Assembly (NCBI GenBank): GCA_014218235.1
Contig: CM024760.1
Coordinates: 10,148,049-10,212,048 of the forward strand
DNA length: 64,000 bases
Reading direction: 5' to 3'
From: Colocasia esculenta
Lineage: Eukaryota > Streptophyta > Magnoliopsida > Alismatales > Araceae
Below the pieces are notes generated by a model. That model saw only the letters and a program-made list of their open reading frames with translations. It was not told where the DNA came from and did not search any database. The position numbers and the translations under genes were made by a program. Shown here piece after piece: positions 56,441-64,000 of this stretch (within the stretch, counting starts at the first letter, position 1; every line of letters begins with the position of its first letter).

Positions 56441-58164
56441 ACCTAACTCGCTTAACAAGAAATTGTGTGTCGATCAACCCAAATTAAAGTTAAACTAAGT
56501 TAACTAAGTTAACTGTTAAAATTAAACCTCTGAAATAAAATAAATTTACTCACGTGAGGGGCGTGTGCTGATGTCGATGGTGCTGCCTGTGGAGGAGGTG
56601 CTGCCTGTGGAGGAGGAATGTTGATCTGGGAGAAGGCCTGGGAGATAACCTGGGAGAGGGACTGGGAGAGCTGGGCCTGTAGTGCATCGGTCACCTGCAT
56701 CTGCATCTGGGCTAGACGAGTCTCCATCGAATCCGTCAGACGAGACTCTAAGCCCGATATCCTACTGTCAATGAAGCCCATCAGCTGTCCTGGAGAAGTA
56801 CCTGGAGTACCAACTCCTGCGTGGAATGCACTGGTCTGTGACCCTGAGCTGGATCCTCCAGATAACACCCGGCTCGTGTCGATGCTGTGCCCAAAACCAT
56901 ACACATGGCCTTTCTTTGGGGCCCCAGATGCCGCAACCCATACCTCAGGATCTAACGGCGGCTGCTCGTCCTCCCCGACGTACTTCTCTGTCATTTGTTG
57001 GCTGTATGACTCCTGCAAGAAACCAGAAAAAACAATAGTAGTTAATATTCATATTAATGTGAAAAATTAAATAGTGAATATCTTCTGAATACTTACTGCA
57101 ACCACTCGGGCTCTATCGCTAATGTATGCATCCGTTCCTTTTTTCTTGTGTGTTCTATCGAACACCTCGAAAATGTCGGCTGCCTTTTTAGCTCCTTCTC
57201 CTATTTCACAGAAAAAACATGACATAAATGAGTACCTTTATAAATAAAAGAGACCAGAAATGGACAAATTACTTACCAATCTGGACTGATGGGTCGCAAA
57301 AGAGACAGACCCACCAGTATGCATGTTTGCTTCTGGATTCGCAGCCCGATTAACTTTCATTATTGAGGATGTTTGTTGCCATCTCTCTGCAGCCCAGATG
57401 TTGCAAAGAGTTTCCCAATATTCTCCCCTCATCCAACTGGGCGCCCGCTCCCTCCAAAGAGTCGGGTCTGCACTCTGAGAATGTTTCTCTGCATTTTTTC
57501 TCACGTTATACATCAAATGCTTGAAATTTGATCTTGCGGTCATCGTCCATACAAATCGAGACCGCGCCTCGTCCGTACGACTCGTGAATCGATGCTGGCT
57601 CTATATACATAAGAGTTAGTGAACTGCATGTATGAATACGATAAGAATTAAATTACAATACGAAATTACATACCATGAACATCTGATACAAGTGCTCCTG
57701 GACCTCCATCGGAAAATCATTGAATCTATGAATTGGCCCAGGAAAATGTGCTTGTAACGTTCTTGTGATGAATTGAGATGCTTGAGTAGGCTCTATTTTA
57801 TCACTGCAATGATGTAACTGCATAATGTCAATTTCTGAACTAAATTCACTTCATTGCCCATAAGAAATACATACTTGTTGATTACGTACCCATTAATCCA
57901 GACCTCCCGCAGAGTGCTCTCATAAAAACTACCTCTGCCCTCCTGCAGACTACCAGCATCCTCTGGCACCGAACCTGGAAAATAATGATGAACAACATGA
58001 GTAATGTACAAAAATACTAAATAATGACTACAGAAATACCCTAACAGTTAAATATACAAATCTACTGGTGCATCTGGAGAATGTGTAGAGTGACCTGAGC
58101 ATGTGACATTTTAATGGCATCAGAATTAATGCATACATTAAAGTATAACTTTACATATACATAC

Positions 58165-58676
58165 CAGCTACTACAGGAGGAGACTCGGAGGATGCACCAA
58201 CAGCTGTAACTAGAATAGAACGCATAAGTAATGAGGAAGATGAATGCACAATAAAAGTACATTTGTAAATATACATACCTGCAGGCACGGTAGGAGATGC
58301 AGAAGAAGGACCAGCAACTGTAGCAATTCTAATAACATTAATATATATATAAATAATTACTACAAAAATACTTGGAAATTGAAATATACATACCTGCAGG
58401 CACGCTAGGAGATGCAGAAGAAGGACCAGCAACTGTAGCAATTCTAATAACATTAATAATATATATAAATAATTACTACAAAAATATTTGGAAATTGAAA
58501 TATACATACCTGCAGGCACGCTAGGAGATGCAGAAGAAGGACCAGCAACTGTAACAATTCTAATAACATTAATAATATGTGTAAATAATGACTAAAAAAA
58601 TACTTGAAAATTGAAATATACATACCTAGTCCGCTAGGTAGAGGAGGTGTCCGCTCACTCGAAGGAGAAGCAGAAA
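58165..58676 (-). repeat. tandem micro-exon/intron array, period ~115 bp
   Basis: Four 39-nt exons with starts 58548, 58432, 58318 and 58203, preceded by one of 51 nt. Exons encode VAGPSSASPSVPA three times and AVGASSESPPVVA once. All are phase 1-1. Intron sequence is repeated with the exons. Confidence 0.85.
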
Positions 58677-58954
58677 CTGTAACAATTTTAATGGCATTAA
58701 CACTACACAAGTACACATAAATAATATACAGAGAAAAATACACAGCTGATGACGTTATTAGAAAAATATACATACCAGATGCGGGGAACAAAGCCCTCCC
58801 ACGAATGCCCCTCCTAGAACTGCTACCAGATCTTCCTCCACGCACCATATCTTCATAGAGAACATAAAATCATAATGTTTACTAGTCAATTGCTTATATT
58901 GAAAGTGAGCTGCTTTAAATATACTCTACAAGTATGAAAAAATTCTACCATAGT

Positions 58955-61900
58955 TTAATTGATATCCATTTCCTCCTCAGATGATGACGATATGTCTAAT
59001 TCAACCCCATCTTCATCATCATCTTCACATTCATCACTGGTATATTCCTCTTCCTCACCAGAACTTTCATATTCAATATCTGTACGACGAGCACTACTGT
59101 CTTTCATCTCACGTGGATCGACTTCTTCGACCTCATTTCCGTGAGACAAGGACATTGGTGCTTCGGATTCGTCTTCTCCAATATGAGTTGTCAACTCTAC
59201 ATCTTCAACAAAGTCTTCTTGAAAGAATTCTGCGTTGATCTCTTCAGCTGTCTGATCAGTCATGTCCAATTCATAATCAGAGAATAGTCTTGACTTAACT
59301 CTGCAAACTACCCACCAATCATTTCGTTCTTTGTTTGTACATGAAGGATAGCTTGTATAATACACTTGCTGGGCTTGTGTGGCTAAGATGAATGGCTCAT
59401 AAGTATTCAATTTTGACTTATGTTTAAGCTCGACAATCCCATGTGTTGTGTCATTTCGAATGGAATTCGGATCAAACCAATGACACTTGAACAAGAATAT
59501 ATGATTGTCTTGTCCTAGATATTGCAATTGTAGGATCTCCTCTACAATACCATAGTAGTCATACTCACTTTCATTGTATGTACTTCCTTTTACGCATACG
59601 CCACTGTTCATGGTAGATTTATTCTGCCCATAGTCTTTCGTATGAAACCTATACCCATTGACAATAAATCCAGGATAATTCTGTGCAATTTTGGATGGGC
59701 CGTAGGCTACCTGACGAACTCTTTCATCAGTAATTAAACCTTCTTGCACCTGCGTGTAGAAAAGGCTAGTTATAAAATGAAATGAATTTTGTTGAATACT
59801 CTTTGACGGTGTACACTTACGCGTTCTCTTAGCCATAAGGCCAATGACTTCTCTCGTTCTTTTTCAACCTCAAAATCAGTGAGTTGTGGATTTTTTTGTA
59901 TTAATTCTGAATCAAATTGTCTGCAATATGAATAGCAGATCACATTGAATAGGTAGAATAAAGGCAAAAAACTTACATATAAAATTAAATTGTGAGATTA
60001 GTACTTACTCAACATAACATTCTAGCTCAGAACAATTTAAAAGAATATATATCTCTGCGGCACATAACTCTCTGTCATCCAGCATTCGAGTTGAAGAACG
60101 TCCGAAGGCACGTCCAGGATGAGTAAATATTGAGAGTCGATTTGAACCGACAGATTCCCCCCCATCATCATTACGTGGAGGTTGTGTCCGACGAGTTTGA
60201 ATGTCTGCTTCAAAGTACATTGCACAAAAGTTAGAAATTTCCTCCATAATGTATGCCTCAGCAATAGAACCCTCCACTTTTGCTTTATTTCGGACTTTCA
60301 TTTTAAGGTCATGCATACACCTACATCCACAATGTAAGAGACAATTAGAAATGTGGTCACTTACGTAAGGTGCAATCGTACGAAGGAAATAGTTCATATT
60401 TGCATATACCTCTCAAATGGATACATCCATCTATATTGTACTGGCCCTCCGACCTTTGCTTCATATGGTAGATGTACGAGTAAATGCTCCATTGAATCGA
60501 AGAAACCAGGTGGAAATATCTTCTCCAACTTGCATACAGTGGTGACCACATTCTGTTCGATAGTTTGCACATCCTGAAGCCTGAGTTCTGATGCAGATAG
60601 AATCGTGAAAAATCGACTCAACTCAGATAACGCTCCCCATAGCTGCTTCGGCAAGATGTCACGAAATGCAATAGGTAGCAACCTTTGCATGAATACATGG
60701 CAGTCGTGACTCTTCATTCCATATATCTTTCCCTCACTGACGTTGACAGAACGAGCAATATTTGACACATAACCGTCAGGAAATCTCAGTTGTTTCAGCC
60801 ACTGACACACTTGCTTTACTTGTCCTCCTCCAAGCACATAAACTGCTTTTGGTTTACTTGATTTCCCATTTACTTCAACAATTTCTAACTCTGGACGTTT
60901 ACAGAGCATGGACAAGTCCAAGCGTGCATTCACATTGTCCTTTGTTTTACCTTTGATATCCATAACTGTGTTGAATACATTATCAAAGACATTTTTCTCG
61001 ATATGCATCACGTCTAGATTGTGCCGCACAAGAAGAGTCGACCAATAAGGTAGCTCCCAGAAATGCTTTTCTTCACCCAGTTGTGCTCCTTCCCAAAACC
61101 TGAAAGGTGTCCAGTACTGCCCATCTGTTGTGTGATATCTGGCAAATTTTCAACATGTGCTGCCATATCATGACCGGACAACCTCTCGAATATAACTTCA
61201 TCTCGTTCCTTTTTGTTCTTTAGGAATGCATCTTTTTGTCTTCTAAAAGGGTGATCAGCTGGTAAAAACTGACGATGGCAATCAAACTAGCAGGACTTCC
61301 CACCATGTTTAAGTACAAACGATTTGGTATTATCCATGCAATACGGACATGCTAGCCTCCCATGTGTGCTCCAACCATATAGCATTCCATATGCAGGAAA
61401 ATCACTTATAGTCCACATCAATGCCGCCCTCATGGTGAAATTTTGCTTTCTAGATGCATCATAAGTATTGACCCCCTCAGTCCATAATAATTTCAATTCA
61501 TCAATCAACGGTCTTAGATAGATGTCTATATTTTTTGTAGGACTTTTCGGACCAGGAATCAATAAGGACAGGAACAAATTCTCTCGCTTCATGCACATGC
61601 TCGGAGGAAGGTTGTATGGTGTCACGAACACTGGCCAGCTGGAGTAGGAAGCCACTGAACCTCCAAATGGATTAAATCCGTCAGTGCATAAACCAAGCCT
61701 CACATTACGTGACTCCCTTGAGAAGATAGGATAAACATGGTTGAAATGAATCCAAGCTTCGCCATCTGCAGGATGAGTCATAATATCCATGTCCCGACGT
61801 ACTCTTTCTGCATGCCACCTCATATGTCCAGCTGTCTTTGAAGACATATACATCCGCTGCAGCCTGGGTGTAAGGGGGAAATATCGCAATGACGCATAAG

Positions 61901-62660
61901 GTATATCCTTTCCCCTAGAATTGACCCCTCTTTTAGGTTTAAATCTATCATGACGGCAAACTGAACAGGATACCATATCTGCATTCTCTTTGTCATACAA
62001 CATACAATGATTAGGACATGCATCTATTTTCACATATCCAAGTCCTAAATCATTCACCATCTTCTTGGCACGATAAAAATTTGGAGGCAGCTTTTCATCT
62101 GGAGGTAACATGCTCTTGATGATGAGGAGGAGACGATCAAAGCAATTCTCAGAAATATGAAATTCAGATTTCAAGTTCAACAACTGTGACACCGCTGACA
62201 ACCGAGTGTGCTTTTGACAACCATCCCACAATGGCTCATCAGCATCCTTAAGTAACTGATAGAATCTTTCGGCTCCCTTATTCGGCACGTCTTCAGCGTA
62301 TACAGGATCCACATGTACACTGAATGCCGGACCAGCAGCATCTACAACCATATCCACGTACGTACTTGTGCCTTCCACATTACTAGGCTCGTGCGACCAG
62401 AAGTCCTCACCATGACATGTCCAATTCATATAACCTTCAACAAACCCTTTTCTGTATAAATGGCGTTGAACTTCCCATGGGGAATTCCACTTCAAATTTT
62501 TACAAATCATACAAGGACATCGGATGCCACCTTGCCTGTCTACTTCTGCATTTGGATTCCCCAATGCAAACTGAACGAAATTCTCAACTCCGACCCTAAA
62601 CTCCTGGGACACCACATGATCAACTATTCTGCGATACATCCATGAACGGTCTGAAGCCAT
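58955..62660 (-). pseudogene. TNP2-type CACTA transposase, copy 2
   Basis: Start ATG 62660 (MASDRSWMYRRIV). Exons 60410-62660, 60009-60320, 59821-59920 and 58955-59749, all with GT/AG borders and compatible phases. Order of parts: transposase-associated domain (IRCPCMICKNLKW), TNP2 core (WDGCQKHTRLSAVSQLLNLK, CPNHCMLYDKE, CRHDRFKPKR, LGLCTDGFNPFGGSVASYS, YGMLYGWSTHGRLACPYC), LLVRHNLDVMHIEKNVFDN, a DUF4218-like part (PFERCMHDLK...RNKAKVEGSIAEAYI), a DUF4216-like part (NGYRFHTKDYG, IFLFKCHWFDP), and an acidic tail. TNP2 is the catalytic transposase that cuts at the CACTA ends. Lesions: TAG near 61,287 where Trp is expected, and a frameshift near 61,125. Otherwise nearly complete. Confidence 0.92.
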
Positions 62661-62776
62661 TGCTGTCCTACGCCCAAACAATATCAATAGACAAATAACT
62701 TTAAAATTCTAAATCACACATCCTTCGACGCAACCGAAATGAATAGGAAGGATTTATTATTTAGATTATCACTTTT

Positions 62777-63060
62777 TACCCATCTGTGAATATTTGATCG
62801 CACTCAGATGACCATTTACTATGTGATTGTATTATTTGCTGAAAATTTCGGCAGCATCTCCCCACACCTCTCCGATATACCAAAAATATTTATTGATTAA
62901 GATATTTTCTTAAACACTTACTAATAAGTGGTTAAGAAAATATTCTAAATCAATAAAGGTATATCAGAGAGGAGTGAGTAGACACACCCGAAATTTTCAA
63001 CAAATAATACAAGCACATAGTAAATGACCACCTAACTGCGATCAAACATTCACAGACTGT
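62777..63060. repeat. ~280-bp foldback upstream of TNP2 (copy 2)
   Basis: Reverse-complement homologue of 28516-28797 at the same distance from the TNP2 start. The arms meet near 62,924 and the outer edges are ACCCATCTGTGAATATTTGA and TCAAACATTCACAGACTGT. Homology with copy 1 continues beyond it to about 63,200. Confidence 0.85.
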
Positions 63061-63069
63061 CCAAAACGG

Positions 63070-63689
63070 GACAATTCAGGACTTTGAGTTAGATATACAC
63101 GTTCTCATCTTTGAAAATAAGACTCGTGCACATCAATCCCAAAGTCTTGAACGGGAGGTTCATTGACACGGGCTTAACACGCTCTCGTGAAGTGTGTGCA
63201 GTGTTAAAAAGAAAATAAAAACTAAAGCATGCATATAAACAAGTGCAATAATAACCCACATAAATATGAAAAGAAAATAAAAACAATATCATACATATAA
63301 ACAAGTGCAATAATAAACTAAATTCACACACACACATGTAAATGAATTGCATTAAAGTAAGAAGTACAATACAGATAAACAAGTGCAATAGGAAACTAAA
63401 TTCACACATACATGTAAATGAATTAAAGAAAGGAGGCATGTTTGAGTGCCATATTTTTTTGTTTTTTACCCTAGTATTCCTTCATCTATACGAGTGTTGT
63501 AAGGAAGAGCTGCATATATATGATCCAAAAGTCCCTCCTCTGCCCTTCAGAGAATTATTCTATCTAAATTGGGGCTGTCTGACTAGTGTTTAAAGTGAAT
63601 ATTATGTATTTGTGAGATATTTAAATTAGATTGATAATATTTATGTAGATGTCGTATTGTTGGGATCGGACTCCTCTACAAGTTTCTAG
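63070..63689. other. 5' non-coding region of CACTA copy 2
   Basis: Homologous to copy 1 up to about 63,200. After that come AT-rich sequence and short direct repeats of AACAAGTGCAATA-type text. No gene. Confidence 0.5.
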
Positions 63690-63788
63690 CGTTCGTTTAT
63701 GTTCAGCCAAAAAAGGATCAACTCCTTTCTCATATCTAGGATCCAAACGATCCGTAACATTCATCCAACTCTTATCGACTCCAGCCAT
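63690..63788 (-). pseudogene. extra transposase-associated domain fragment
   Basis: From ATG 63788 the minus strand encodes MAGVDKSWMNVTDRLDPRYE then KGVDPFLAEHKR. This resembles the first residues of the plant transposase-associated domain (DKSWM...RY..GV..FL), but the frame soon loses similarity. It lies 1.1 kb upstream of the real TNP2 start in the same orientation. It may be a remnant of another CACTA copy, or a distant first exon. Confidence 0.45.
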
Positions 63789-64000
63789 TTCAAAATAATC
63801 TAGAATTAAGAAGTAAAAAAACAATATCAGATATGAATCAAGTCACATCATATGTGTAATCTAAAGGGTTCATTCCTCTTCAATAATTTTTAGGATCAGA
63901 CATGTCCCAAAATCAAAAGGGTTCATTCCATCTAGGTTACCAATTGTTTAAGCTAAGACCAGCCATATAGTGTTTTAGCCACATCAAATCTAAGTGTATT

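Larger units (their letters stand above)
53182..58848 (-). pseudogene. TNPA-like gene of CACTA copy 2
   Basis: Minus-strand exons: 58776-58848 (MVRGGRSGSSSRRG, 73 nt as in copy 1), 58626-58676 (51 nt), four of 39 nt (58510-58548, 58394-58432, 58280-58318, 58165-58203), 57890-57974, 57674-57803 (130 nt as in copy 1), 57277-57600, 57097-57200, 56554-57012 and 53182-53253. Family motifs: QASQFITRTLQAHFPGPIHR, HTGGSVSFATHQSRL, EVFDRTHKKKGTDAYIS and GHVYGFGHS. A Gln-rich amphipathic stretch in the penultimate exon (LQAQLSQSLSQVISQAFSQI) may be a coiled coil. The last exon is an Asp/Glu repeat. Exon 57097-57200 is 104 nt against 105 in copy 1, giving a one-base frameshift near 57,159. That is the only clear lesion. 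Confidence 0.85.
52301..64000 (-). mobile_element. CACTA element copy 2 (minus strand; 5' end beyond window)
   Basis: The left terminus is CACTACAAGGAAAATCGG at 52301, followed by subterminal repeats. Genes on the minus strand are TNP2 (62660 to 58955) then TNPA-like (58848 to 53182). The opposite terminus, which should read CCGATTTTCC...TAGTG, is not seen up to 64000. In copy 1 the distance from terminus to TNP2 is 2.4 kb, so it is expected outside the window. Subterminal motifs differ from copy 1, so the two are separate families. Confidence 0.88.

Overview
This window is plant nuclear DNA, very probably from an angiosperm and, by inference, a commelinid monocot, because its one convincing host gene is intronless with GC-rich codons. 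It is dominated by nested transposable elements. The elements are Ty3/gypsy of the Tat lineage, a Tekay/Del chromovirus, CACTA (En/Spm) DNA transposons, small inverted-repeat elements and many tandem repeats. There are no bacterial or organellar signatures.

Layout. 1-10.8 kb is mostly AT-rich, gene-free sequence with a CAATCGATTG cluster, a 64-bp tandem array and two degraded LTR-like blocks. 10,955-21,360 is a complete, young Tat retrotransposon on the minus strand. It has 774/773-bp LTRs and the target duplication AAAAG, and it sits inside the right arm of a ~181-bp MITE. A second, uninterrupted copy of that MITE is at 21,628-21,809. Between pol and the 3' LTR the retrotransposon carries a plus-strand spliced gene. 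22,970-24,010 is the only likely host gene (DUF7950-type, function unknown), with G-boxes upstream. 25,140-25,441 is a string of five hairpins between two AT microsatellites, followed by a hAT-like inverted-repeat element.

26,514-37,399 is a complete CACTA element with target duplication AGT. It holds a TNP2 pseudogene split by a 2,290-bp solo LTR (target duplication GATGT) and a TNPA-like pseudogene. About 38.5-50.4 kb is a decayed second Tat element, again with the antisense spliced gene and a 29-bp minisatellite. It is interrupted by a Tekay 3' LTR plus integrase/chromodomain fragment. From 52,301 to the window end is a second CACTA element on the minus strand: TNPA-like gene 53,182-58,848, TNP2 58,955-62,660, with its 5' end outside the window.

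The most notable observations are comparative. Both CACTA copies have a first TNPA exon of 73 nt, followed by tandemly duplicated 39-nt micro-exons with their introns. Both carry a ~178-bp satellite array in the last TNPA intron, with a higher-order pattern in copy 2. Both have a ~280-bp foldback upstream of TNP2. The two Tat elements share a phase-1 intron in their antisense genes. Nearly all transposon genes carry stops, frameshifts or splice-site lesions. The Tat copy at 11-21 kb is the least damaged.
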